A stretch of DNA of 16,199 nucleotides from JBBRNH01 sp038230415. Lineage in GTDB: Bacteria; Bacteroidota; Bacteroidia; Cytophagales; Spirosomataceae. Position numbers and translations under genes: made by a program. Below the pieces are notes generated by a model that did no database searches, was not told the origin of the DNA, and worked only from the letters and a program-made list of their open reading frames with translations. The number at the start of each line of letters is the position of its first letter. Position 1 is the first letter of the stretch. Shown piece by piece: positions 1 to 8,218 of the stretch. Location: assembly GCA_038230415.1 (NCBI GenBank), contig JBBRNH010000106.1, forward strand, positions 1-16,199. Reading direction: 5' to 3'.

Positions 1-787
1 CATCACGCTTCACTGAATATTGATTGTGAAGTTCGGTCATCGCGCCGTAATGGGTCATATCAAACTGGCACGGTACGATTGAGACATAGTTTTGGGCCAG
101 GGCCGCTATGTCGGTATCGGTCGCGTCGGCATCGTAATTCACAAACTCGCCTTCGAGCCAGAAATACCGTCGTCCGTGCGGGTCGCGCCGTTCGTCAAAA
201 ATCTCCTGCCACTTTCCGTTAGCCTGTCGGCACACCTTTATGCCGCGCAGTGGCTCGGCCTGCCGAACCGGGAAGTTCACATTCAGGGCCACGCCCCGCG
301 TCAGGCCATGTTCAAGCACGTTGCGGGTAATGGTCAGAATGGCTTCGTGGATGTGCGAAAAATCGGGCTGCGATGAGTAATCGCCCAGCGAAAACCCGAT
401 GGACGGAATACCCTCGATGGCCCCTTCGATAGCCGCCGACATCGTGCCGGAATACAACACGCTGATCGAGGCATTGCTGCCGTGGTTGATGCCGCTGACC
501 ACCAAATCGGGTGCGGTATCTTTCAGAACGTGGTGCTTGGCGAGCTTCACGCAGTCGGCGGGCGTACCCGAACATTCGTAGGCAATCACGTCGGCAAACA
601 TATCGGACGGATGCAGCCGGATGGGGTTGTCAATGGTGATGGCGTGGCCCATGCCCGACTGCGGGCTGTTGGGAGCCACCACCACCACGCGGCCCAACTG
701 CTGCATGAGTTCGATTACCGTGCGGATTCCGTGCGAGGTGATGCCATCGTCATTGGTGACTAAAATAAGCGGTTTTTGTGCCGACAT
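1..787 (-). CDS. surE: 5'/3'-nucleotidase SurE (C-terminal end cut by window edge)
   Basis: SurE is a metal-dependent phosphatase that dephosphorylates nucleoside 5'- and 3'-monophosphates and is linked to stress survival. The reading frame starts at the ATG complementary to 785-787 and stays open to the window edge, giving 262 residues, about the family's usual length, so only a few residues or just the stop are missing. The N-terminal VTNDDG motif (metal ligands D13, D14), the SPQSGMGHAIT segment (S44) and SGINHGSN (N101) are the SurE metal and substrate site. No signal peptide is seen, so it should be cytoplasmic. It lies on the same strand as trhO, 30 bases downstream of it, and has its own -7 motif. 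Family assignment is very secure. Confidence 0.96.
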   Translation of the reverse strand, partial: MSAQKPLILVTNDDGITSHGIRTVIELMQQLGRVVVVAPNSPQSGMGHAITIDNPIRLHPSDMFADVIAYECSGTPADCVKLAKHHVLKDTAPDLVVSGINHGSNASISVLYSGTMSAAIEGAIEGIPSIGFSLGDYSSQPDFSHIHEAILTITRNVLEHGLTRGVALNVNFPVRQAEPLRGIKVCRQANGKWQEIFDERRDPHGRRYFWLEGEFVNYDADATDTDIAALAQNYVSIVPCQFDMTHYGAMTELHNQYSVKRD

Positions 788-812
788 AAATGGGGGTTGG
801 GCGTTTATAGGC

Positions 813-836
813 CAAAATTACACCTTCTGGGCCAAA
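813..836 (-). promoter_or_regulatory. Candidate promoter of surE
   Basis: Read on the minus strand, TAATTTTG (813-820) matches the Bacteroidota -7 consensus TAnnTTTG exactly and lies 25 bases before the surE ATG. The nearest TTTG (833-836) is only 12 bases further upstream, shorter than the usual spacing, so the -33 part is doubtful. The motif overlaps the trhO stop codon, which suggests surE can be transcribed separately from trhO. Motif match only. Confidence 0.4.
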
Positions 837-1780
837 CTTCCGGTTTGGCTCCGGTAGACTTGCCGGGGCGAATAGTTCTCGGTTCTCCTGCCGTAACAGC
901 CCGTTCCGTCGTATTGCCGCAGGGCGGGGTCGGTTTTGCAGGCATCGGTGCAGGTGCCGCCGTGCGCGTCTCCGCAAGCCTCGCAGAGCGGCAGGTGGTT
1001 GTTGCAGGCTGGGCTGGCGCAGTTGATAAGCCGGGTGGTGGGCGTTTGGCACCGATAGCAGACCGATACCACGCTGGGATTAACCGCATTAACGTCAACG
1101 GCGAGCCGGTTGTCAAACACGTAACACTGCCCCTCAAAGTCTTCGCCCCCAACCTCCATGCCGTATTTGATGATGCCACCGTGCAGTTGATACACCGTCT
1201 CGAAGCCGCGAGACAGCAGGTAGGCACTGGCTTTTTCGCACTTGATACCGCCGGTGCAGTAGGTGATGATCTTCTTATTTTTGAGGTGTTCGATTTCCCC
1301 GATATGATCGGGCAGGTCGCGCAGGTTCTCCATATCAAACGTTACGGCGTTTTTAAACCGGCCCATCGTGTGTTCATAGTTCGACCGCATATCTACCAGC
1401 ACCACATCCGGGTCGTTTTTAAGAGCCTGAAAATCTGCCGGTTCCAGGTGAATACCCGTCCGTTCGAGGGGATTCACGGGTAGGTCAGAGTGAACGATTT
1501 CTTCTTTAAGCCGGACGTGCAGTTTCTGAAAGGCATGGGTCTCGTGTTGCTCCACCTTAAAGTCAATGCTGACAAACCGTGCCTCGGCCCGGAGCGTGTT
1601 CATGTAGGCTTCGCAATCCTCGGCCCGGCCCGACACCGTGCCGTTGAGTCCTTCGGGGGCCACAATCACCCGGCCCAGCAGGTTCAGGTGCAGGCACAGC
1701 CGGTGGTGATCGTCGCGGTATTGAGCCGGATTTTCGATGGGCGTGTAGATATAGTACAAAAGAACGCGGTACGGTTTCAT
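818..1780 (-). CDS. trhO: tRNA uridine(34) hydroxylase TrhO (rhodanese-domain protein, YceA type)
   Basis: TrhO carries out oxygen-dependent hydroxylation of uridine 34 in tRNA anticodons, the first step to 5-(carboxy)methoxyuridine. The 320-residue product has the family layout: an N-terminal ferredoxin-like domain (about 1-95, with APEGLNGTVSG), a rhodanese domain (about 120-215) with the active loop YCTGGIKCEKA (C175, second Cys C181), and a cysteine-rich C-terminal region (C241, C244, C254, C259, C266, C269, C277, C281) that probably binds metal. The ATG at 1780 starts the typical MKPYRVLLYYIYTPI opening. It is cytoplasmic. A -7 motif lies just upstream and surE follows. Length and motifs agree with full-length relatives; no defect is visible. 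Confidence 0.95.
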   Translation of the reverse strand: MKPYRVLLYYIYTPIENPAQYRDDHHRLCLHLNLLGRVIVAPEGLNGTVSGRAEDCEAYMNTLRAEARFVSIDFKVEQHETHAFQKLHVRLKEEIVHSDLPVNPLERTGIHLEPADFQALKNDPDVVLVDMRSNYEHTMGRFKNAVTFDMENLRDLPDHIGEIEHLKNKKIITYCTGGIKCEKASAYLLSRGFETVYQLHGGIIKYGMEVGGEDFEGQCYVFDNRLAVDVNAVNPSVVSVCYRCQTPTTRLINCASPACNNHLPLCEACGDAHGGTCTDACKTDPALRQYDGTGCYGRRTENYSPRQVYRSQTGSLAQKV

Positions 1781-1802
1781 GCGGAAATAACAGTTGTCGT
1801 AA

Positions 1803-1810
1803 CAAAAATA
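1803..1810 (-). promoter_or_regulatory. Candidate -7 element of trhO
   Basis: On the minus strand TATTTTTG (1803-1810) matches TAnnTTTG exactly, 22 bases before the trhO ATG. No clear TTTG -33 element is seen 16-20 bases further upstream, so this is a -7 match only. Confidence 0.4.
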
Positions 1811-1890
1811 AACGTCTGTGGCCTAACTTGGTTCCAGGCACTATTCAGGACTTTCGACTTGAGACGTTCAGACTTTCAGACTTTTTTAAG

Positions 1891-2508
1891 ATGCACATTG
1901 CCATTACCGGAAACATCGGCGCGGGAAAAACTACATTAGCTACCCTCCTTGCCAACCATTATGGCTGGGAAGTACTCTATGAAGCGGTGGACAATAACCC
2001 GTTTCTGGCCGATTTTTATGCCGATATGCCCCGCTGGGCGTTTCATCTGCAACTGTATTTTCTTAACAGCCGCTTTGGGCAGATGCGCCGGGTGCGGGCT
2101 GTGATTGAAGCGGGCGGAGCAACCGTTATCCAGGACCGAACAATTTATGAAGATGCCTGGATTTTTGCCCGCAATCTGCACGAGTCCGGCACACTCTCTG
2201 ACCGCGAATATGACACCTACCGCAGCGTGTTCGAGAATATGCTCAGTCTGGTACGCCCGCCCGATTTGATGATTTACCTCCGCGCCGGTCTGCCCAGACT
2301 CCGGCAGCAGATCAGGAGCCGGGGCCGCGAGTATGAGCAAACTATCGGCGATGACTACCTCAGTAAGCTGAATCATCTGTACGACGATTTTGCCCAAAAC
2401 TACCACGAAGGTGCGCTGCTCGTGGTGGATGTCAACGAACTGGATTACCAGAAAAACCCCGCTGATTTCAGGGTTATCACCGACAAAATTGATAAAACAA
2501 CCGTTTAG
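1891..2508 (+). CDS. Deoxynucleoside kinase (dNK family)
   Basis: The enzyme phosphorylates deoxynucleosides to 5'-monophosphates in the salvage pathway; the preferred base cannot be told from sequence. The start chosen is the ATG at 1891 (205 residues), because the P-loop GNIGAGKT (7-14) then lies at the usual distance from the N-terminus; a longer frame from 1828 adds 21 residues without family character. Further marks are E31 in the LYEAVDNNPF segment, the QDRTIYEDAWIF motif (D82, R83) that contacts the nucleoside, and the arginine-rich lid RSRGREYE (142-149). Cytoplasmic. A PAS histidine kinase starts 8 bases after the stop, so the two are probably co-transcribed, although no functional link is obvious. 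The leader holds four GACTT repeats. Confidence 0.92.
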   Translation: MHIAITGNIGAGKTTLATLLANHYGWEVLYEAVDNNPFLADFYADMPRWAFHLQLYFLNSRFGQMRRVRAVIEAGGATVIQDRTIYEDAWIFARNLHESGTLSDREYDTYRSVFENMLSLVRPPDLMIYLRAGLPRLRQQIRSRGREYEQTIGDDYLSKLNHLYDDFAQNYHEGALLVVDVNELDYQKNPADFRVITDKIDKTTV

Positions 2509-2516
2509 CCTGTGTT

Positions 2517-4043
2517 ATGACCAACGCTACTCCGACCGAATTTCTCCATACCGACCGCGATAACCTCGACCTGCTGGCCGGGGTGTTTGCCAGTCCACTC
2601 CTCGGCATCACCGTATATGATGCTGTTTTAGGCAGCGATGGTCAGGTTGTTGACTTTCGGATTCGTCGAATCAACGAAACGGGTCTTCGCATGGCGGGCA
2701 ACCCCACCAACTGGGAGCCGGGCCGAACGCTGGGCGACCTGTATCCCGATCTAATCATCCGCACCGCCTTCGCTGAACTGGTACAGGTTTGTGAAACGGG
2801 AATTGCCAGCGAATCAGAGCAGTATTACCCGCAATTTGGCCGGTGGTACGCACTGACCATAACGCCCGTTCGCAATGGGTTGGTGCTGACGTATCAGGAT
2901 GTTTCGGCCCGCAAAAAAGCCGAAATCGAACGGCAACGGCAGGCCGAACTGCTCGAAACTGTGATGAACGTGGCCCAAACGTCTATCTCACTCCACCGCG
3001 CCATTCGTGACGAGACCGGGCAAATTGTTGACTTTGTAACCGTATTGGCAAATCAGCAGGCCCGGCAATTCTGGGGTGATATGGCCGAAACTATTCTCAC
3101 CAAATCCTACCGTAATATTCCGTTCGGCTTTGATACCACCGACGAATTTGCCCGCTACGTGCGCGTGGTGGAAACGGGGCAGCCCGAAACATTTGACTAT
3201 ACGTATGCCAGCCGGTGGTACATCAATTCCGTTACCAAAGCCGACGATGGCGTGGTGATGTCGGCAGCCGACATTACCGACATCCGCAACGCCAAGGCGC
3301 AGGTAGAAGCGGCCAACCGAGACCTGCAACGCTCGAACGATAATTTGCAATCGTTTGCCTACATAGCCAGTCATGATTTGCAGGAACCGCTTCGCAAAAT
3401 TGAGTCTTTTGGTGATCTGTTGAACGCACAGTTTGGGCCAATGTTGGGCGAATTGGGCCAGAACTACATCGCCAGAATGTTATCGGCATCACAGCGTATG
3501 TCATTGCTAATCAAAGACCTATTAGCGTATTCTCGCATCGGAACGCAGCCAGACACCCGGTTGCCGGTGTCGCTGGCAACGGTGTTTGCCGAGATCAGGG
3601 ATGACCTCGAAACGGTGATCCGCGAAGCCGGGGTCGACATTATAACGGGGCCGTTGCCAACCGTGCCGGGCGAAACGTTGTTGCTGCGCCAACTATTTCA
3701 GAACCTGCTCTCAAACGCTATCAAGTTCCGGCGTTCGGGCGTTCGGCCCCTGATTCGGGTCGAAAGCCGGGTGGTGGCCCCCACTGAACTGCCCGCCGAG
3801 TTAGTAAACCGGGACCAGACGTTTCACGAAATCTGCATTGCCGATAACGGTCTCGGCTTTGACCCTAAGCACACCGAACAGATTTTTGAAGTATTTCAAC
3901 GACTGCACGGCAAGCAGAAATTCGCCGGGTCGGGTGTGGGATTGGCTATTGTAAAAAAAGTAGCCGGGCAGCACGGCGGCTGCGTTGTGGCTACCGGCAA
4001 GCCCGGCGAGGGGGCTACGTTTCGGGTGTATCTGCCGACTTAA
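2517..4043 (+). CDS. Cytoplasmic PAS-domain sensor histidine kinase
   Basis: A 508-residue two-component sensor kinase. Two PAS domains, about 20-133 and 143-256, are each followed by a short helical linker (ARKKAEIERQ and IRNAKAQVEAANRDLQ). The HisKA H-box is ASHDLQEPLRKIE with phospho-acceptor H286. The HATPase_c domain shows the N-box (LFQNLLSNAIKF, N396/N400), G1 box (IADNGLGFD, D443, G445, G447) and G2 box (GSGVGLAIVKK, 471-481). No transmembrane segment or signal peptide is visible, so it should sense an internal cue, as do related Bacteroidota PAS kinases. No response regulator gene is adjacent, making it an orphan kinase here. The start lies 8 bases after the deoxynucleoside kinase stop. 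The PAS ligand is unknown; no heme or flavin signature could be recognised. Confidence 0.93.
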   Translation: MTNATPTEFLHTDRDNLDLLAGVFASPLLGITVYDAVLGSDGQVVDFRIRRINETGLRMAGNPTNWEPGRTLGDLYPDLIIRTAFAELVQVCETGIASESEQYYPQFGRWYALTITPVRNGLVLTYQDVSARKKAEIERQRQAELLETVMNVAQTSISLHRAIRDETGQIVDFVTVLANQQARQFWGDMAETILTKSYRNIPFGFDTTDEFARYVRVVETGQPETFDYTYASRWYINSVTKADDGVVMSAADITDIRNAKAQVEAANRDLQRSNDNLQSFAYIASHDLQEPLRKIESFGDLLNAQFGPMLGELGQNYIARMLSASQRMSLLIKDLLAYSRIGTQPDTRLPVSLATVFAEIRDDLETVIREAGVDIITGPLPTVPGETLLLRQLFQNLLSNAIKFRRSGVRPLIRVESRVVAPTELPAELVNRDQTFHEICIADNGLGFDPKHTEQIFEVFQRLHGKQKFAGSGVGLAIVKKVAGQHGGCVVATGKPGEGATFRVYLPT

Positions 4044-4087
4044 GACAAGATTGGGTTGTCTGGCGATTGAGTGATGCCAAAAACAGT

Positions 4088-4118
4088 CCCAGAGCTGCCC
4101 TTCGGCTGGGTTCTTTTT
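4088..4118 (+). terminator. Possible rho-independent terminator after the histidine kinase gene
   Basis: CCCAG (4088-4092) pairs with CTGGG (4106-4110), with extra inner pairs CTG/CGG including a G-T pair, followed by TTCTTTTT (4111-4118). It lies 45 bases after the kinase stop. The stem is short, so it is only a candidate. The rest of 4044-4236 holds no gene I can support. Confidence 0.35.
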
Positions 4119-4236
4119 CGGTTTGTTACCCGGGTTTTTTGATAGGGCCGATACCGATACCCTGGCAACAAACCAAAAAAGAAAACGGAGTGAACTGCGT
4201 ATCCAGATTGGGGTTCAAGTCATGGAACTACGCAAC

Positions 4237-4458
4237 TCAATATTCGTCCTCGTTGAACAAAAAGTCGTCTCGTGTGGGATAATCCGGCCAAACCTCCTCG
4301 ATATTTTCGTAAGGCTGACCGTCGTCCTCCAGCTCCTGGAGGTTTTCGATTACTTCAAGGGGTGCGCCGGAGCGGATCGAGTAATCAATCAGTTCGTCTT
4401 TGGTGGCGGGCCAGGGGGCATCCTCAAGATAGGATGCCAGTTCTAATGTCCAGTACAT
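4237..4458 (-). CDS. DUF2795 domain-containing small acidic protein
   Basis: A 73-residue acidic protein of the DUF2795 family, which is common and well conserved in Bacteroidota; its function is unknown. The sequence MYWTLELASYLEDAPWPATK followed by KDELIDYSIRSGAPLEVIEN is a close fit to the family as I recall it, as is the C-terminal WPDYPTRDDFLFNEDEY stretch. No signal peptide, membrane segment or metal-binding cluster is seen, so it is expected in the cytoplasm. It stands alone on the minus strand between the plus-strand kinase and cutC genes and has the best-looking promoter in the window, implying its own regulation. An opposite-strand frame at 4067-4282 overlaps it and has no family character. 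Confidence 0.88.
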   Translation of the reverse strand: MYWTLELASYLEDAPWPATKDELIDYSIRSGAPLEVIENLQELEDDGQPYENIEEVWPDYPTRDDFLFNEDEY

Positions 4459-4501
4459 AGTGTCAGAAACGTAATTTTATCAGTCGTTTTTAATAAGGGT
4501 G

Positions 4502-4529
4502 CAAAAGTAGAAAAATTTACATAGCCAAA
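4502..4529 (-). promoter_or_regulatory. Promoter of the DUF2795 gene (-33/-7 type)
   Basis: On the minus strand TTTG (4526-4529) is followed after 16 bases by TACTTTTG (4502-4509), an exact match to the Bacteroidota housekeeping pattern TTTG...TAnnTTTG. Transcription would begin near 4495, giving a leader of about 37 bases before the ATG at 4458. The same 16-base spacing is seen before the ArgE-type gene. Confidence 0.6.
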
Positions 4530-4743
4530 AGAGATTCTGAAAAATTCTTCGGAGCGATCACACACACCTCATTAACCGGCAATAACGCAGTGGTTCGGTA
4601 TTTGTTTCGTTCCCCAATCATTATTCTTCATAGTCGTTCTGTATCAGTCAATTGCAGCGATCAGGATTGACCGAATGAAGGTAAATTTTGTGTTTTACGG
4701 CCCCAATCCGTTACTTTCCCCTTCGTTTCGCCCGAACCCCCCG

Positions 4744-5532
4744 ATGCTCGTCGAAGTTTGTTGCTTTTCTCTCCAGTCTGCGGTTACGGCCCAACGTGCC
4801 GGGGCGGGCCGTGTCGAACTCTGCGGAGGCATGGCCGAAGGCGGCACTACCCCCAGCGCAGGCCTGATTCGGCTCGTTCGGCAGCATCTCGCCATTCCCT
4901 TTACCGTCATGATTCGGCCACGCGGGGGCGATTTTTTGTACACCGATACCGAACTCGCCGTGATGCAGGCCGACATCGAGACGGCCAAAACCCTCGGTGC
5001 CGATGGCATTGTGCTGGGCGTTCTCAACGCCGATGGAACCGTTGACGAAGTTATTACCCGCGCCCTTGTCGAACAGGCCAACCCATTGCCCGTTACCTTC
5101 CACCGGGCTTTTGACCTGACCCGGAATCCCTACGAAGCCCTCGAAGCCGTTATCCGAACGGGTTGTGTGCGGCTGCTCACGTCCGGCCAACGGGCAACTG
5201 CCGAAGCCGGGTTGATCCTGTTAGGCGAGTTGGTAAAGCAGGCCAATGGCCGGATTGACATTATGGCCGGAGCCGGAATAAAGTCAACTAACAGTCGCTT
5301 TTTTGCAAAAACGGGCGTGTCTGCCATACATTTGACCGGCAAAAAGCGGCTCGACAGCCCGATGATGTTCCGGCGCAACGGTATCGGCATGGGGTCGGAG
5401 TTGGTCGGTGAATATGAGCGCGTTGAGACTGACGAAGAGCTAATCCGGTCTGTGATTACAGTCTCTGAAGCCCACAGCCTGGGGGCGGTGGGCAACTCGC
5501 TCGCCACCGCCCCAGGCTGCGGCACTAAATAA
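4744..5532 (+). CDS. cutC: CutC family protein (copper homeostasis family)
   Basis: CutC is a TIM-barrel protein once tied to copper tolerance in E. coli, a role since questioned; its reaction is not established. The ATG at 4744 gives 263 residues starting MLVEVCCFSLQSA, the family's usual opening; an upstream ATG at 4675 would add 23 residues without family character. Family segments visible are RAGAGRVELCGGMAEGGTTPS, TVMIRPRGGDFLYTD, TLGADGIVLGVLNADGTVD, TFHRAFDLT, LLTSGQ and IMAGAGI. Cytoplasmic. The symporter gene starts 21 bases downstream, so the two are probably one transcript. The last 18 or so codons are unusual: they are read from a GC-rich inverted repeat (5475-5519) related to the repeats at the window end, so the C-terminal tail SLGAVGNSLATAPGCGTK is probably a recent add-on. 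Confidence 0.92.
   Translation: MLVEVCCFSLQSAVTAQRAGAGRVELCGGMAEGGTTPSAGLIRLVRQHLAIPFTVMIRPRGGDFLYTDTELAVMQADIETAKTLGADGIVLGVLNADGTVDEVITRALVEQANPLPVTFHRAFDLTRNPYEALEAVIRTGCVRLLTSGQRATAEAGLILLGELVKQANGRIDIMAGAGIKSTNSRFFAKTGVSAIHLTGKKRLDSPMMFRRNGIGMGSELVGEYERVETDEELIRSVITVSEAHSLGAVGNSLATAPGCGTK
5475..5519. repeat. GC-rich inverted repeat within the 3' end of cutC (REP-like pair)
   Basis: The left arm 5475-5491 and right arm 5504-5519 (CCACCGCCCCAGGCTG) form a 16-base-pair stem with a single bulged G around a 12-base loop. Each arm resembles the unit seen at 16171-16198, with a one-base indel and one or two substitutions, so this is a head-to-head pair of the same unit. The stem is entirely coding and ends 11 bases before the cutC stop. 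Confidence 0.8.
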
Positions 5533-5553
5533 ACAACCTAACCCTTACCTAAA

Positions 5554-7215
5554 ATGCAGATTACCCTCGGCTTTGTTGATTACCTGATTATCGGAATTTA
5601 TTTCACGTTTGTGCTGGGTATTGGTTTCCTGATTAAGAGAACGGTGAAAAGCTCAAACGATTTTTTGATGAGCAACCGCACCATCCCGCTCTGGATCACG
5701 TCGTTAGCCTTCGTCTCGGCCAATCTGGGAGCGCAGGAACTGATCGGCATGGGCGCGTCGGGGGCTAAATATGGCATCATGTCGAGCCACTTTTACTGGG
5801 TCGGGGCCATACCGGCAATGGTGTTCCTGGGCGTGTTTATGATGCCGTTTTACTACGGAAGCCGCGCCCGGTCGGTGCCGGAGTACTTAGCCCTGCGGTT
5901 CGACGAAAAGACGCGCGGCCTGAATGCGATCACCTTTGCCGTGATGACCATTTTTTCGTCCGGCATTTCGCTCTACGCGCTGGCGCTGTTGCTCAAATCT
6001 ATCCTCGGCTGGGATTTCAACGCGTCTATTTTCTTAGCCGCTGCCATCGTGATGGTGTACACCCTGCTCGGTGGCCTGACGAGCGCGGTCTATAACGAAG
6101 TCCTGCAATTTTTCCTGATTGTTTTAGGCATTGCGCCCGTTGTGGTTATCTCTCTCAATAATATTGGCGGCTGGGAAGGCGTGGTGCAGAACCTGCCCGC
6201 CAACATGACTTCGACCTGGAAATTTATGGGCGACGAGTCGCAGAACTCCATGCACGTCAACCTGTTGAGTATGCTCTTTGGGCTGGGCTTTGTGCTGTCG
6301 TTTGGCTACTGGTGTACCGACTTCTTGGTGGTGCAACGCGCCATGATTGCCCGCAACCTCTCCGCAGCGCAGCGCACCCCGCTCATTGCCGCTTTCCCCA
6401 AGATGTTTCTCCCGTTTGTGGTGATTTTGCCGGGCGTGATTGCCTCGGCCCTGCAACACGCGGGCGGTGGCTACTCGATTCCGATGAAGGCTGACGGCTC
6501 CTCGCCCGATTTTGACCTCGTAATCCCGTCGCTGTTAGCTACTTATTACCCAAACGGCCTGCTGGGTGTGGGGCTTACGGCGTTGATTGCCTCGTTTATG
6601 TCGGGCATGGCCGGTAACGTCACGGCGTTTAACACGGTCTGGACGTTTGACATTTACCAGGCATACATCAACAAAAACGCCACCGACGAGCATTACCTGA
6701 ACGTGGGCAAGAGCGCGACGATTTTCGGCATCGTGGCTTCGATTGGGGCTGCTTATCTGGCAACGACATTTAACAACATCATGGATTTTTTGCAGTTGGT
6801 GTTTGGCTTTGTCAACGCGCCGTTGTTTGCCACGTTTGCCCTCGGTATGTTCTGGAAACGCACCACGGCCAACGGCGCGTTTTGGGGTTTGCTGCTTGGC
6901 ACAACGGCTGCGGCACTCACGCACGGCCTGACCATTGCCGAAGGAAAAGGAGCCTGGATTGCCTCTCTGTACACGTTCGGGTCTGCAATGGGCCAGAATT
7001 TCATGATAGCCAGCATTGCCTGGACGGTGTGTTTTGTGGCAACGTATGTGATTAGTCTCTTCACCGAGCGCAAACCCGAAGCCGACCTTGTGGGTTTAGT
7101 ATATAGCCTGACCCCGCGCCCGACAACGGTGTATAAGCGCATTCTGGAAAACCCGATGTTTCTGGCCGCCATTGTGATTGCCTTAACACTGGTGCTGAAC
7201 CTGGTTTTCCTGTGA
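5554..7215 (+). CDS. Sodium:solute symporter family (SSS) transporter
   Basis: A 553-residue inner-membrane transporter of the SSS/SGLT family, which couples uptake of sugars, inositol, sialic acid or similar solutes to sodium entry. The length and a series of about 13-14 hydrophobic segments fit the family. Recognisable parts are the N-terminal helix VDYLIIGIYFTFVLGIGFLI, the SNRTIPLWITSLAFVSANLG segment around the sodium site, ARSVPEYLALRFDE, the GGLTSAVYNEVLQFF segment and a final helix before the C-terminal FLAAIVIALTLVLNLVFL end. The substrate cannot be named from sequence. It follows cutC by 21 bases. Its stop codon overlaps the start of the AT-rich nuclease gene by one base. No Shine-Dalgarno sequence is visible. 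Confidence 0.92.
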   Translation: MQITLGFVDYLIIGIYFTFVLGIGFLIKRTVKSSNDFLMSNRTIPLWITSLAFVSANLGAQELIGMGASGAKYGIMSSHFYWVGAIPAMVFLGVFMMPFYYGSRARSVPEYLALRFDEKTRGLNAITFAVMTIFSSGISLYALALLLKSILGWDFNASIFLAAAIVMVYTLLGGLTSAVYNEVLQFFLIVLGIAPVVVISLNNIGGWEGVVQNLPANMTSTWKFMGDESQNSMHVNLLSMLFGLGFVLSFGYWCTDFLVVQRAMIARNLSAAQRTPLIAAFPKMFLPFVVILPGVIASALQHAGGGYSIPMKADGSSPDFDLVIPSLLATYYPNGLLGVGLTALIASFMSGMAGNVTAFNTVWTFDIYQAYINKNATDEHYLNVGKSATIFGIVASIGAAYLATTFNNIMDFLQLVFGFVNAPLFATFALGMFWKRTTANGAFWGLLLGTTAAALTHGLTIAEGKGAWIASLYTFGSAMGQNFMIASIAWTVCFVATYVISLFTERKPEADLVGLVYSLTPRPTTVYKRILENPMFLAAIVIALTLVLNLVFL

Positions 7216-8093
7216 TGAACATGAACGTGCACAGCGAAGACGAGCGATTCATTTCGATTTTATCCGATTATGGATTTAAAGTAACCTTTGGTAATGAGTC
7301 CGACACCCGGTTTCTGCGGAAAGCGTTGCAGGCACTTATCAACTCTCCGGTAGCAATTGAAAAAGTAGAGTTCATTGAAAGCGAAATTCCAGGACTGACC
7401 AAAGACAGCCGCAGTGGGATTTATGACGTAGCGTGTGTGGATGAAGTAGGGAATCAGTTCATTGTAGAAATGCAATTGAGCAAATATCCTGACTTCATTC
7501 AACGAATGAAGTTCTATTCGTTTTATCGGTTAAACACGCTGATACGGAAGGGGAAATACAAATTTGAGGGTCTGCCCAAAATTTACTGCATTGGTATTTT
7601 AGCCGTCAACATATTTTCACATATCGCTGATTATCATAACATTGCTACGCTAAAAAACGAGAAAGGTGAACCGATTGACGAACAAACTACGTTTATCACC
7701 GTAGAATTAGCTAAGTTCAAGAAACGTTTAGCCAGTGTTCAAACCGACTTGGATAAACTCATTTATACGATGAAAACGGTGCACAAAGCCACTAAACCCA
7801 AACAGTTCCCCCAATTTTGGAACGAGGAATGGTTAGAAACGGCCATTAAAGAATTAGACACGAGGGCGATGACCCCGGAGAAACGAATGGTCTACGAAAT
7901 GACGATTTCGGCTAATGCGCTGGCAATTAACAACGAGCAAAAGAAGTTGAGAGAGGCCGAAGAAAAAAAAACGAAGGAATTTGTAGAAAATAGTCTTCTG
8001 AAGGGACTTGATACAAACTTAGTAGCTGAGATAGCCGGGGCTTCTATTGAGTTCGTAGAGAGCATTAAGAAGAAACTTTTTGCGGGAAGTTAG
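7215..8093 (+). CDS. Rpn/PDDEXK_2 family nuclease (putative transposase-like protein)
   Basis: The 292-residue product belongs to the PD-(D/E)XK nuclease family often labelled Rpn or putative transposase (PDDEXK_2). Such proteins are DNA nucleases that promote recA-independent recombination and some have been linked to phage defence. The opening DERFISILSDYGFKVTFGNES is the family signature; likely active residues are D71 (in GIYDVACVDE) and E85-x-Q87 (in FIVEMQLSK). The C-terminus holds a charged helix (about 238-265) and a segment resembling a helix-turn-helix (GLDTNLVAEIAGASIEFVES). The ATG at 7215 shares a base with the symporter stop (TGATG); ATG 7221 and GTG 7212 are alternatives. Base composition is visibly AT-richer than the neighbours, suggesting acquisition. 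No terminal repeats or target-site duplication were found. Confidence 0.85.
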   Translation: MNMNVHSEDERFISILSDYGFKVTFGNESDTRFLRKALQALINSPVAIEKVEFIESEIPGLTKDSRSGIYDVACVDEVGNQFIVEMQLSKYPDFIQRMKFYSFYRLNTLIRKGKYKFEGLPKIYCIGILAVNIFSHIADYHNIATLKNEKGEPIDEQTTFITVELAKFKKRLASVQTDLDKLIYTMKTVHKATKPKQFPQFWNEEWLETAIKELDTRAMTPEKRMVYEMTISANALAINNEQKKLREAEEKKTKEFVENSLLKGLDTNLVAEIAGASIEFVESIKKKLFAGS

Positions 8094-8218
8094 ATAATCA
8101 GTTTCTGGGCTATCTCCTGGGCCTGCGTCTTTTCATGTTTCTGCGAAGTAGCCCCATACAGATGGCCTGAAAAGACCGAGTGCGATGCTAAATAATCATT
8201 AGTGAAATGAATTTTGAC
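8090..8218 (-). other. Possible remnant of a minus-strand gene 3' end
   Basis: Between the nuclease and the 144-residue gene the minus strand has a 42-codon open stretch (8218 down to 8093) that ends in TAA at 8090-8092 and lacks a start. Its end reads GATSQKHEKTQAQEIAQKLI, which looks like an ordinary protein C-terminal helix. It could be the tail of a gene lost by insertion or deletion, or chance. I do not recognise the family. Confidence 0.2.

Noticed and set aside
776..1483. 235-codon plus-strand open frame over trhO
   Set aside because: It is antisense to trhO, whose minus-strand product has clear rhodanese and cysteine motifs; the plus-strand translation has no family features.
4067..4282. 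71-codon plus-strand frame after the histidine kinase
   Set aside because: It overlaps the DUF2795 gene on the other strand, covers a probable terminator and reads as low-quality sequence with no family features.
7215..8093. Complete insertion sequence around the Rpn-type gene
   Set aside because: No terminal inverted repeats or target-site duplication were found, so I call only the gene, not a mobile element.
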